Shown one piece after another: positions 1 through 5,948 of a stretch of DNA of 5,948 bases. This DNA is from Corynebacterium accolens (GTDB lineage Bacteria; Actinomycetota; Actinomycetes; Mycobacteriales; Mycobacteriaceae): positions 1,273,694 to 1,279,641 of the forward strand of contig NZ_CP100376.1 in NCBI RefSeq assembly GCF_030515985.1, written 5' to 3'. Every line of letters begins with the position of its first letter. The stretch's first letter is position 1. Both the position numbers and the translations under genes were made by a program. The notes under the pieces were generated by a model. The model was given only the letters and a program-made list of their open reading frames with translations. It had not been told where the DNA came from and made no database searches.

Positions 1-141
1 TTATCGTTCGTGGAGTGCAGTTTGCCTTAGCAATATCCGCGGAAAAGAATTGCGTGGATGCCTCAGGCAAGCGAGTAATAATCAATTTTTACTACACCGG
101 CCAAAGTAGAAATTTACATTGTTAACTTCGCTTTGTCGACT
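1..141. other. Downstream flank of ugpC, no assignable gene
   Basis: This short flank lies beyond the stop codon of ugpC. On the plus strand two frames are open from the left edge: one ends with TAG at 107-109 and the other with TAA at 123-125, each after about 35 to 40 codons. Either could be the tail of a gene convergent with ugpC, but neither tail resembles a family I recognise, and runs of this length occur by chance. A small perfect inverted repeat, TGCCT-C-AGGCA, sits at about 59-69. I found no convincing GC-rich stem with a T-run that would serve as the ugp operon terminator. The best candidate on the minus strand is a weak CTAC/GTAG stem at about 91-108 followed by TAAAAATT. Confidence 0.4.
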
Positions 142-1236
142 CTAATTTAGACGCTCACCAGTAGTAGAGCTAAATAGGTGGACACGGTCAGGATCGGGAG
201 AGACGTGGAAAGTATCACCAATTGCGTAATCACAGCGAGCGCTTACCAACATGCCAGTTTGTCCGCCCATTCGGGTCGTCGACTGCAGATCTTCGCCGGA
301 GTCCGCTAAGTCACCATAGAGGTAGGTTTGATTGCCTAGTTCTTCAACGTGTTTAACGGTGAATTCCGCACCTTCCTCTGTGTGCACCCAATCTTCGGGG
401 CGAACGCCAACGGTAACGGATTTCCCACCATCGAAGTCGTAATTCGCCAAGTTGATGCGAGTCGACCCCAGGGTGAGCCGGCTAGAGGTGTGTGCGAGGT
501 CGTAGATATTCATGGCAGGGGAGCCGATGAACCCAGCAACGAAGACGTTCTGGGGGCGGTCGTAGATTTCACGAGTGGTATCTACTTGTTGTAGGACACC
601 TGCATTAAGCACCGCGACGCGGTCACCCATGGTCATTGCTTCGGTTTGGTCGTGGGTCACGTACACCGTGGTAGTGCCAAGGCGGCGTTGCAAATTCGAA
701 ATCTGCGCGCGGGTGGATACGCGCAGTTTTGCATCCAAGTTGGACAATGGTTCGTCCATGCAGAATACAGCTGGTTCGCGCACGATGGCGCGGCCCATCG
801 CTACGCGCTGGCGCTGGCCGCCTGACAGATTCGCGGGCTTCCGGTCAAGCAAATCCTCCATCTGCAAAATTTTGGCGGCTTCTTGTACCCGTGTCTTAAT
901 CTGGTCCTTGGGTACTTTCCGGTTTTCCAAGGCGAAAGACATATTTTGTGCGACCGACATATTCGGGTACAGGGCGTAGTTTTGAAAGACCATGGCTACG
1001 TCACGATCTGATGGGCTGACTCCAGTGACGTCTTTTCCGCCGATCCGAATGGAACCTCGGTCTGTCGGCTCAAGGCCAGCGAGCATTCGTAGGCTGGTGG
1101 ATTTTCCGCAGCCAGAAGGCCCGACGAGGACCAAAAACTCGCCATCGGAAATATCTAGATTAAGACGGTCAACTGCGGGGCGCTCCGCGTCTTTGGAATA
1201 GATGCGGCTTGCACCATCAAATGTGACAGTAGCCAT
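142..1236 (-). CDS. ugpC: ABC transporter ATP-binding protein UgpC (glycerol-3-phosphate / CUT1 family)
   Basis: This is the cytoplasmic ATPase that powers the uptake system encoded by this operon. The 364-residue length is normal for the UgpC/MalK/MsmK family. The nucleotide-binding domain fills roughly residues 3-235. It has Walker [10 protein letters not shown] at 39-47, Q-loop VFQNYALYP at 83-91, ABC signature LSGGQRQR at 137-144, Walker B ending in MDEP with D161 and E162, D-loop SNLDAK at 165-170 and the switch histidine H195. All catalytic residues are intact. The C-terminal part, about 236-364, contains GVRPED at 277-282 and matches the OB/TOBE regulatory domain typical of CUT1 ATPases. 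The start is ATG at 1236 with AAAGG seven bases upstream. It is the last gene of the operon, 37 bases after ugpB. ATPases of this family can serve several sugar permeases, so a shared role is possible. The family call is certain; the Ugp assignment rests on gene order and neighbours. Confidence 0.93.
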   Translation of the reverse strand: MATVTFDGASRIYSKDAERPAVDRLNLDISDGEFLVLVGPSGCGKSTSLRMLAGLEPTDRGSIRIGGKDVTGVSPSDRDVAMVFQNYALYPNMSVAQNMSFALENRKVPKDQIKTRVQEAAKILQMEDLLDRKPANLSGGQRQRVAMGRAIVREPAVFCMDEPLSNLDAKLRVSTRAQISNLQRRLGTTTVYVTHDQTEAMTMGDRVAVLNAGVLQQVDTTREIYDRPQNVFVAGFIGSPAMNIYDLAHTSSRLTLGSTRINLANYDFDGGKSVTVGVRPEDWVHTEEGAEFTVKHVEELGNQTYLYGDLADSGEDLQSTTRMGGQTGMLVSARCDYAIGDTFHVSPDPDRVHLFSSTTGERLN

Positions 1237-1243
1237 GGTGTTA

Positions 1244-1250
1244 CCTTTCA
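1244..1250 (-). promoter_or_regulatory. Ribosome binding site of ugpC
   Basis: On the minus strand the sequence TGAAAGG lies seven bases before the ATG at 1236, inside the 37-base gap after ugpB. It supports the chosen start of ugpC. Confidence 0.7.
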
Positions 1251-1273
1251 GATACTAAGGAAAATTGGCAAGA

Positions 1274-2596
1274 TTAGCCGTTAATGACGGGCTTTACCTG
1301 GTTGTCATAAATGGATTGCAGAGTCTTTTCTAGATCCGTAAGCACCTTGGTGACATCGTCGCGGTTGGTGACGATCTTCTCAAAGGCACCACCAATCTCC
1401 TGATCTGCACCAGGGAGGAATACACGGGCGTTGTCCTGTGGGCGAGTTTCTGGAAGCTGCTTGATAGCAGTCTCGAAATTCGGGTTCTCTTCCATGAATT
1501 TCTTCTGATCCTCGTTGTCGGCAGCAGAAGAGCGGACTGGCATATAACCCACATTTTGGGACCAATACGAGGTGTTTTCCTCGTTCGTGATGAAATCAAT
1601 CAGCTTGATGGCTGCCACCTGGCGGTTCTTGCTAATACCGGAAGGAATGGCGAGGCCTGCACCTCCGGTGGGGCAAGCGCCGTCTCCCTTTGGATTGGGA
1701 AGGAATGCGGTTCCTAACTCGAAGTCAGCGGTATCAGAGATACCTGCGAGATCGCCTGTGGATAGGACAGTGGCTGCAGCGCGTCCGGTGCCGAATTCCA
1801 TAGCCATGTCATTGCCCATGTAGGAGTAGCCATTCTTGCTATCGGTAACATCCTTGAGCCATTCCACAGCTTCGATGGTTTTGTCATCAGTGAACTTCAA
1901 ATCCCATTCATCGGAGTAGGCACCGCCCTTAGACCACAAGGGGCCTTGGAAAATCCATCCCAAGTAGCCGACTGCATCGCCCCAGCCAAAGGGCTTCATC
2001 TTAGAATCCGCGCTGGCGAGCTTTTTAGACCACTCATCCATTTCGTCCCAAGACTCCGGTCCACGGTCTGGCAAGCCAGCCTTCTTCCATGCGTCCTTGT
2101 TGTAGTAGAACAGGGGAGTTGACCGGGCAAAGGGAAGCGCGAAGTGGCCGCCGTCGTAGTTATAGTCCTCATAGAGCGGCTGGACATAGGTCGAGAGGTC
2201 AATATCGGCTTCTTTGGCTAGATCATCAACATTGGCAATCTGCCCATTGATAGCGAAGTTGTACCACCACACATCAGACAGAACCACGATGTCTGGAAGA
2301 TCAGAGCCGGTAAGTGCAGCATTAAACTTTTGCGCTGCCTCTTCGTAGTTCTTTCCAGCGTCAACAAGGGTGACCTTGATGTCAGGGTTTTCCTTCTCGA
2401 AGCGAGAGATGATTTCCTTTTCGATGTCCTTTGAGGAAGCCGGGTGGTTGGACCACCACGTCAATTCCGTGACCTCGCCACCATCGCCACCGTCGCTACT
2501 GCCCTGGGAACTGGTAGATGAGGTGCCAGCACAAGCGGCAAGAAATGAAGCGGTAGAAGCAGTGGAGGCTAGCGCGAGAAACTTACGGCGAAGCAT
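1274..2596 (-). CDS. ugpB: Extracellular solute-binding lipoprotein UgpB (glycerol-3-phosphate type)
   Basis: This is the substrate receptor of the transporter, exported and anchored to the outer face of the cytoplasmic membrane. Residues 1-22 form a lipoprotein signal peptide: basic MLRRK, a hydrophobic stretch, then lipobox LAAC with the modified cysteine at C22. A flexible Ser/Gly/Asp-rich linker follows to about residue 40. The rest is a family 1 (CUT1) binding fold. From memory it resembles E. coli UgpB at several points: TPLFYYNKDAWKKAGL near 160-175, a YSYMGN segment, a GGAGLAIPSG segment, and SYWSQNVGYMPV followed by the ENPNFETA region. The 440-residue length is normal. The start is ATG at 2596 with AAGGAG six bases upstream. 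The gene lies between ugpE and ugpC. Glycerol-3-phosphate or a glycerophosphodiester such as glycerophosphocholine is the likely ligand by family. I could not verify ligand-contacting residues, so another carbohydrate remains possible. Confidence 0.88.
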   Translation of the reverse strand: MLRRKFLALASTASTASFLAACAGTSSTSSQGSSDGGDGGEVTELTWWSNHPASSKDIEKEIISRFEKENPDIKVTLVDAGKNYEEAAQKFNAALTGSDLPDIVVLSDVWWYNFAINGQIANVDDLAKEADIDLSTYVQPLYEDYNYDGGHFALPFARSTPLFYYNKDAWKKAGLPDRGPESWDEMDEWSKKLASADSKMKPFGWGDAVGYLGWIFQGPLWSKGGAYSDEWDLKFTDDKTIEAVEWLKDVTDSKNGYSYMGNDMAMEFGTGRAAATVLSTGDLAGISDTADFELGTAFLPNPKGDGACPTGGAGLAIPSGISKNRQVAAIKLIDFITNEENTSYWSQNVGYMPVRSSAADNEDQKKFMEENPNFETAIKQLPETRPQDNARVFLPGADQEIGGAFEKIVTNRDDVTKVLTDLEKTLQSIYDNQVKPVING

Positions 2597-2671
2597 GGGT
2601 ATCTCCTTAAATTGAAGTCAGATTGAGAAGAATAGGGCGACAACGGCGAGCGTGATAAGGATAGAAGCCTT
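2597..2671 (-). other. 75-base spacer between ugpE and ugpB
   Basis: This is the widest gap inside the operon. It contains the strong ugpB ribosome binding site at its ugpB end and a GGCGA direct repeat (about 2636-2640 and 2646-2650). I see no terminator-like hairpin and no small gene. The extra length could allow separate control of binding-protein expression, which is often higher than that of the permeases, but nothing in the sequence demonstrates this. Confidence 0.4.
2603..2608 (-). promoter_or_regulatory. Strong ribosome binding site of ugpB
   Basis: AAGGAG on the minus strand, six bases before the ATG at 2596, is a near-perfect Shine-Dalgarno match. It is clearly better than those of the other operon genes, which fits a binding protein needed in excess over the membrane components. 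Confidence 0.85.
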
Positions 2672-3538
2672 CTAACCTTTTACGGCGCCAGTGGTGAGAC
2701 CTTGAATCATGTATTTCTGCAGGCCAAGGAAAATGACGACCATCGGGAGAATGGTTAGAACGGTTGCGGCCATTACTGGTCCCCAGTTAGTAACGCCATC
2801 GTTGTTTTGCAGCATGGTCAGACCCACCTGCAGGGGAGCAACCCGTTCTGTATCCGCCATCAGGAATGGCCACAAGTAGGTATTCCATTCGTTTACTAGG
2901 GTGATCACGGAAAAAGCTGTCAATGTTGGCCAAGAAACGGGAAGAAGCACCTTGGTGAGCAAGCGAATGGGGCCGGCGCCGTCCATGCGAGCAGCTTCCA
3001 CAAGCTCATAAGGCAAGGACAGGAAGTGATTGCGCATGAGGAAGGTGCCGAATGCAACACCAGCCAGCGGGACGATGATGCCTACAAAGGTATTACGCCA
3101 GCCCAAGGAATTGACCAAGGCGTAGTTGGAAATCACCGTGATTTCTGCGGGGACCATCAGGGAAGAAATCACCACGATGAACACTAGATTGCGTCCTGGG
3201 AAGCGAAGGATAGATAACGCGTAGGCGGAGACGACACCAAGCACAATCTTTATAGCGGATAGCACCGCGGTAATGAAGACTGAGTTACGCAGGTAGGTCC
3301 AGAAAGGGACGCGCGTTGTGGCATCTGCGTAATTTTTGGTTTCCCACGTCGGCGGTAGCCAGTTAACTGGGTCGGTGTAAATATCACCTCTGGCCTTGAA
3401 TGAGGTCATTAAGATCCAGAACAACGGCAGTCCCACGAGTAGGAGGACGAGGATAATTCCTACGTACCCACCGATGAGTTTGGCACGCCTTGCTACAGGG
3501 GAAGAGTCTGTGATCATGTGAAGATTTGAATCAGCCAT
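2672..3538 (-). CDS. ugpE: ABC transporter permease UgpE (MalG-like, CUT1)
   Basis: This is one of the two membrane channel subunits, equivalent to MalG/UgpE. The 288 residues carry six predicted membrane segments at about 22-44, 85-108, 117-137, 150-168, 203-225 and 255-274. The cytoplasmic EAA loop that docks on the ATPase is clear: EAARMDGAG at 181-189 with the conserved glycine G187, followed by LLP at 198-200. The C-terminus, QKYMIQGLTTGAVKG, is the typical ending of MalG/UgpE-type permeases. The start is ATG at 3538, eight bases after the ugpA stop. A GAGG motif 12 bases upstream overlaps the end of ugpA, so translation is probably coupled. An in-frame ATG at residue 8 is a possible alternative start. 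The permease call is certain; the substrate is inferred from the operon. Confidence 0.93.
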   Translation of the reverse strand: MADSNLHMITDSSPVARRAKLIGGYVGIILVLLLVGLPLFWILMTSFKARGDIYTDPVNWLPPTWETKNYADATTRVPFWTYLRNSVFITAVLSAIKIVLGVVSAYALSILRFPGRNLVFIVVISSLMVPAEITVISNYALVNSLGWRNTFVGIIVPLAGVAFGTFLMRNHFLSLPYELVEAARMDGAGPIRLLTKVLLPVSWPTLTAFSVITLVNEWNTYLWPFLMADTERVAPLQVGLTMLQNNDGVTNWGPVMAATVLTILPMVVIFLGLQKYMIQGLTTGAVKG

Positions 3539-3546
3539 AGGGTGGG

Positions 3547-4560
3547 TTAACCTCGCTTATCCATGATGCGGACCTGAATCAACGTAACGACGAGCAGGAT
3601 GAGGAATAGGATTGTCGCAGCAGTGGCGCCGTAACCAGCACGGAAGTTGACAAAGGTTTCGTTATAAATCTGAAAAACCAGGGTCTGGGTGCCGTTTCCT
3701 TGAGGGCCGCCCCGGGTCATGACGTTGATGATGTCGAAGACCTGCACAGAGTTGAGCAGTACCGTAATGGAAAGGAAGAAGGTGGTATTGCGCAGTTGCG
3801 GCATTGTCACGCGCCAGAATTTGCGCCAACGGCCTGTTCCATCAATGGCGGCAGCTTCGTCTAATTCCTTATCTAGGCCCTGTAGGGCAGCCAAGTAGAT
3901 GACAAACGTATAACCCAAGTTCTTCCACACGAATGTAAATGTCACCATGAACAACGCCCAGCCAGGCACGGCATAAAAGTTTGGAGAACTAATGCCAAAC
4001 CATCCGAGGATTTCTTGAATCAACCCAAAGTTGGGGTCGAATACGAACTGGAAGGCGATACCGATTGCGGCACCGGAGATGGCGTAGGGCGCGAAGACCA
4101 CCGAGCGTGCGAAGTTGCGGCCTCTGATCTTTTGATTGAGAAGTAGCGCAAGCGCGAGCCCAATAACCATGGAGCCGATGACCGTGAAAAAGGTGAAAAT
4201 GACGGTATTAAAGACGATCGTCTTTGTATCGTCGCGCGTGAACCACTCCACGTAATTATCAAAACCAACAAAAGTGGAGCTTGAACTAGAAATATTCCAG
4301 TTAAAAAAGGAAAGCCGAATATTATCCAGTAGTGGCCGGTAGGTAAAAATGGCCAGCAAGATGAGGTTGGGCGCCAAAAGCGCGGCAGCCAGCAACCATT
4401 CCTTATGTCGGCTCTTTGTAGCCTTTCGCACGAGCTCCGATGAATTATCGTTGCTCGGGCCGGTGGCCGTGGCAGTCGCGATGCCGTTCTTAGCGTCGGC
4501 GTGGTCATCCCTGAGAGTCACCCAGCCAACGTAAACCGCGTAGATTACGGGGTGTTTCAC
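3547..4560 (-). CDS. ugpA: ABC transporter permease UgpA (MalF-like, CUT1)
   Basis: This is the partner channel subunit of UgpE and the first gene of the operon. The EAA loop is at 235-254: EAAAIDGTG with conserved glycine G241, ending in MP at 253-254. Membrane segments lie at about 56-76, 115-141, 154-174, 200-224, 259-280 and 312-332. The motif PYAISGAAIGIAFQFVFDP at 158-176 and the RGGPQGNGTQTL segment are typical of the family. The start shown is GTG at 4560, giving 337 residues, with no ribosome binding site. The first 43 residues look atypical: low-complexity, with an ATATATG run, and not hydrophobic. In-frame GTG codons also occur at 4521 and 4431. The latter has GGAG only three bases upstream but would give 294 residues, close to the usual length. 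The family is certain; the 5' end is not. Confidence 0.9.
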   Translation of the reverse strand: MKHPVIYAVYVGWVTLRDDHADAKNGIATATATGPSNDNSSELVRKATKSRHKEWLLAAALLAPNLILLAIFTYRPLLDNIRLSFFNWNISSSSSTFVGFDNYVEWFTRDDTKTIVFNTVIFTFFTVIGSMVIGLALALLLNQKIRGRNFARSVVFAPYAISGAAIGIAFQFVFDPNFGLIQEILGWFGISSPNFYAVPGWALFMVTFTFVWKNLGYTFVIYLAALQGLDKELDEAAAIDGTGRWRKFWRVTMPQLRNTTFFLSITVLLNSVQVFDIINVMTRGGPQGNGTQTLVFQIYNETFVNFRAGYGATAATILFLILLVVTLIQVRIMDKRG

Positions 4561-4571
4561 ATAATGGAAAC
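4554..4571. repeat. Small inverted repeat over the putative ugpA start
   Basis: GTTTC at 4554-4558 and GAAAC at 4567-4571 form an inverted repeat with an 8-base spacer. It overlaps the GTG at 4560 that opens the longest ugpA reading frame. Its position near a candidate promoter makes an operator conceivable, but five-base arms can occur by chance. I do not recognise it as the site of a known regulator. Confidence 0.25.
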
Positions 4572-4579
4572 TTTTGATG

Positions 4580-4608
4580 AATTTAAAACGTCGAGTCCGT
4601 AAAGGCTA
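4580..4608 (-). promoter_or_regulatory. Possible ugp operon promoter
   Basis: On the minus strand TAAATT (4585 down to 4580) fits the corynebacterial -10 pattern TAnAnT. At 17-base spacing the -35 position reads TAGCCT, only three of six bases like TTGACA. Transcription would start near 4573, leaving a leader of about 12 bases to the GTG at 4560. The surrounding 4561-4600 is AT-rich. In C. glutamicum the ugp operon is induced by phosphate starvation through PhoRS; I could not identify a clear PhoR site here. This is a weak prediction by eye. Confidence 0.3.
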
Positions 4609-4638
4609 GGGGGCTATTGCGAACTCTATTGAAAACAA

Positions 4639-4681
4639 CTCCAGCGCCCGGGCCTCAGTGAAGGGCCGCAGGGCGCTGGAG
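4639..4681 (-). terminator. Strong hairpin, terminator-like on the minus strand
   Basis: CTCCAGCGCCC at 4639-4649 pairs perfectly with GGGCGCTGGAG at 4671-4681, an 11-bp GC-rich stem. Inside it, GGCC at about 4651-4654 can pair with GGCC at 4664-4667 and extend the structure. Read leftwards, the stem is followed by TTGTTTTC, so it has intrinsic-terminator shape for minus-strand transcripts. On the plus strand it is followed by pyrimidine-rich CTGGTTCTCTCT, a poorer tail. It lies between two divergent genes, where no gene ends, so its role is unclear. It could be an attenuator, an insulator against leftward antisense transcription, the relic of a lost gene, or a small RNA end. Confidence 0.6.
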
Positions 4682-4682
4682 C

Positions 4683-4784
4683 TGGTTCTCTCTATCTCTC
4701 TTGCGCTCTCTCGAACGCTAAGAAAAGTATGGCGCTAGACCCTGTTATGGGCATTGAAGAAAGCTGAAATTTTCCTGGAAGTTA
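4683..4784 (+). promoter_or_regulatory. Leader / control region upstream of the ThrE-family gene
   Basis: This stretch lies just right of the hairpin. It begins with a CT-rich tract (4686-4712), mostly CTCTCT units interrupted by TTGCG. A 12-codon reading frame, MALDPVMGIEES, runs from ATG 4729 to TGA at 4765-4767. It ends 17 bases before the GTG chosen for the exporter gene, so it could be a leader peptide or chance. No convincing -10/-35 pair stands out; TATGGC (about 4729) and TAGACC (about 4736) are only weak -10 candidates. Confidence 0.3.
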
Positions 4785-5948
4785 GTGGAGGGTAAGAAGG
4801 CCGCGAGGGAGGCGCACGGTGCGCTAGTCTGGGAGGTAGAAGAAACAGCCAAAATGTGGGTGGAAGCTGGGGCAATGGCCGCCGAGAAGTGGCCTGGATC
4901 GCAGCTTTCCCGCGAGGTAGAGGTGGAAGATTTGTCGTCGCAGTATGATCCGAATTTTCACCGGCAGATGGGCGTGGAAGCTGACGTCGTCTTGCGCGTC
5001 GGAATGATGCTGATGGGGGCGGGCACATCGGGCTATCGCGTCCTGCGCGGTATGAAGCGCAGCGCCCGGGCACTGGGATTTGATTATTTGGACGCAAACG
5101 TGGGCCTGACGCAGATTACCTGTACTTTTCACCGGGGCGATTCCTTTCGCACGGTGATTGCGCGCACGCATTCGCCGGCCGTTGATGCTTCCCGCATTGA
5201 GGCATTGGAGGACCTCACCCATAACCACTTGTATTCCGGCATTACCGCGGAAGAGCTTGCGGGGATGCTCGATTCCATAGAAAGCGATGTGAAAAAGCGC
5301 TGGAGCGTGTGGGTCCTATCCACGGCGGCCGCGGTCGCGTGCGCGGCGTTCGCTTACCTGAATTTCTTCCCAGTGCAAGCGGTAGGGCTCGTGGCGCTGG
5401 CGGCATTCGTGGGGCAATTTGTACGCTATGAGGTGCTTCACCAGCACGTGCACCAAATTGGCGGGATCATCGCTGGTGGCGCGGCAGCCAGCATCACCTT
5501 CTTTATCCTCATTGAGCTCCTCGGATTTGCTGGGGTGGTGGAGCCGAGCGAGCTGTCCTCAGGCTATGTCGCAGCGGTACTCTTTTTGATCCCGGGGTTC
5601 CCGCTCTTTTCGGCGCTGATCGATATTGCGCGCTTTGATTTTGATGCGGGCATCGCCAGGCTGGGCTATGCGTTCACGGTCATCTTTACCGCTACGTTTA
5701 CCGTCTCCATGGTCAGTTGGCTAACGGATCTCAGCCCAGATCCGCCGGTTCCCGCCCCGGATACGCGGTGGTACCTGCTGGCGTTTGTTGCCAGTTTCTT
5801 CGGCATCGCGGGCTTTGCCTTCCTCTTTAATTCCTCGCGCCGCATGGTGCTGGTGGCTGCAAGTGTGGGAACCGTGGCCAACGCGGTGCGCCTTGGCCTC
5901 CTTGAGCTGGGCACGACCATCTACTTTGCAGCGTTTATCGGCGGGCTC
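4785..5948 (+). CDS. Threonine/serine exporter (ThrE) family membrane protein, 3' end cut by window
   Basis: This frame stays open to the right edge without a stop, giving 388 codons. The family exports threonine and serine by proton antiport in its best-studied corynebacterial member. Residues about 66-170 form the conserved soluble N-terminal domain: ADVVLRVGMMLMGAGTSGYR, then LDANVGLTQITCTFHRG and a helical region ending near ITAEELAGMLDSIE. Membrane segments follow at about 173-193, 197-214, 225-248, 258-280, 293-313 and 329-349, with more expected beyond the edge. The start is uncertain. GTG 4785 has GGAAG only three bases upstream, but codons from there to 4853 show GC-rich third positions like real coding sequence. 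ATG 4854 is the alternative and has only a distant GGGAGG. The previous in-frame stop is TGA at 4755-4757. It differs clearly from C. glutamicum ThrE as I recall it, so it may be a paralogue with another substrate; hence no symbol. Confidence 0.85.
   Translation, partial: MEGKKAAREAHGALVWEVEETAKMWVEAGAMAAEKWPGSQLSREVEVEDLSSQYDPNFHRQMGVEADVVLRVGMMLMGAGTSGYRVLRGMKRSARALGFDYLDANVGLTQITCTFHRGDSFRTVIARTHSPAVDASRIEALEDLTHNHLYSGITAEELAGMLDSIESDVKKRWSVWVLSTAAAVACAAFAYLNFFPVQAVGLVALAAFVGQFVRYEVLHQHVHQIGGIIAGGAAASITFFILIELLGFAGVVEPSELSSGYVAAVLFLIPGFPLFSALIDIARFDFDAGIARLGYAFTVIFTATFTVSMVSWLTDLSPDPPVPAPDTRWYLLAFVASFFGIAGFAFLFNSSRRMVLVAASVGTVANAVRLGLLELGTTIYFAAFIGGL

Noticed and set aside
59..69. Palindrome TGCCTCAGGCA as the ugp operon terminator
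   Set aside because: The stem has five pairs around a single-base centre, too tight to fold as a hairpin, and no T-run follows it on the minus strand.
349..1201. Plus-strand open frames opposite ugpC (349-594, 575-979, 992-1201)
   Set aside because: They lie entirely antisense to a gene with all ABC ATPase motifs, and their products are low-complexity and resemble no family.
1330..2615. Additional open frames overlapping ugpB on both strands
   Set aside because: They are out-of-frame shadows of a clear lipoprotein gene with a strong ribosome binding site; their translations are Arg/Ser-rich and not protein-like.
4020..4534. Frames 4020-4508 (minus) and 4349-4534 (plus) overlapping ugpA
   Set aside because: The ugpA frame carries the transmembrane segments and EAA loop; these alternatives have no recognisable domain.
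4686..4712. CT-rich tract as a possible microsatellite or repeat array
   Set aside because: It is short and irregular, interrupted by TAT and TTGCG, with no second copy in the window; kept only as a description of the leader.
4735..5323. Minus-strand frames 4735-5097, 4824-5228 and 5129-5323
   Set aside because: They are antisense to the conserved N-terminal domain of the ThrE-family protein, and their translations are Pro/Arg/Ser-rich.
5666..5920. Minus-strand frame 5666-5920
   Set aside because: It is antisense to the membrane-spanning part of the exporter; composition is biased by the complementary hydrophobic codons.

Overview
The window looks like the chromosome of a Corynebacterium-type actinobacterium. 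The clues are a four-gene ABC uptake operon in the order permease, permease, lipoprotein binding protein, ATPase (the ugpA-ugpE-ugpB-ugpC order known from corynebacteria), plus a divergent membrane protein of the threonine/serine exporter (ThrE) family that is common in the same group. This taxonomic placing rests on protein resemblance and gene order only; no phylogenetic marker is present.

Layout. Positions 1-141 are the downstream flank of the operon, with no assignable gene. Positions 142-4560, all on the minus strand, hold the operon, transcribed right to left: ugpA (3547-4560), ugpE (2672-3538), ugpB (1274-2596) and ugpC (142-1236). The intergenic gaps are 8, 75 and 37 bases, which fits a single transcript. 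Positions 4561-4784 are a divergent control region with a possible ugp promoter, a strong 11-bp-stem hairpin and a CT-rich tract. From about 4785 to the right edge, on the plus strand, runs a ThrE-family exporter gene whose 3' end lies outside the window.

How the genes work together. UgpB is a lipid-anchored receptor outside the membrane that captures the substrate. UgpA and UgpE form the membrane channel, and UgpC supplies the ATP-hydrolysing engine (normally a dimer). By family resemblance and gene order the substrate is most likely glycerol-3-phosphate or a glycerophosphodiester, used as a phosphorus or carbon source. Sequence alone cannot exclude another carbohydrate of the CUT1 class. 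The exporter on the right is probably an independent transcription unit.

No mobile element, CRISPR array, tRNA or rRNA was seen. The coding content is ordinary. The least explained part is the divergent intergenic region: a terminator-like hairpin where no leftward gene ends, and uncertain start codons on both sides.
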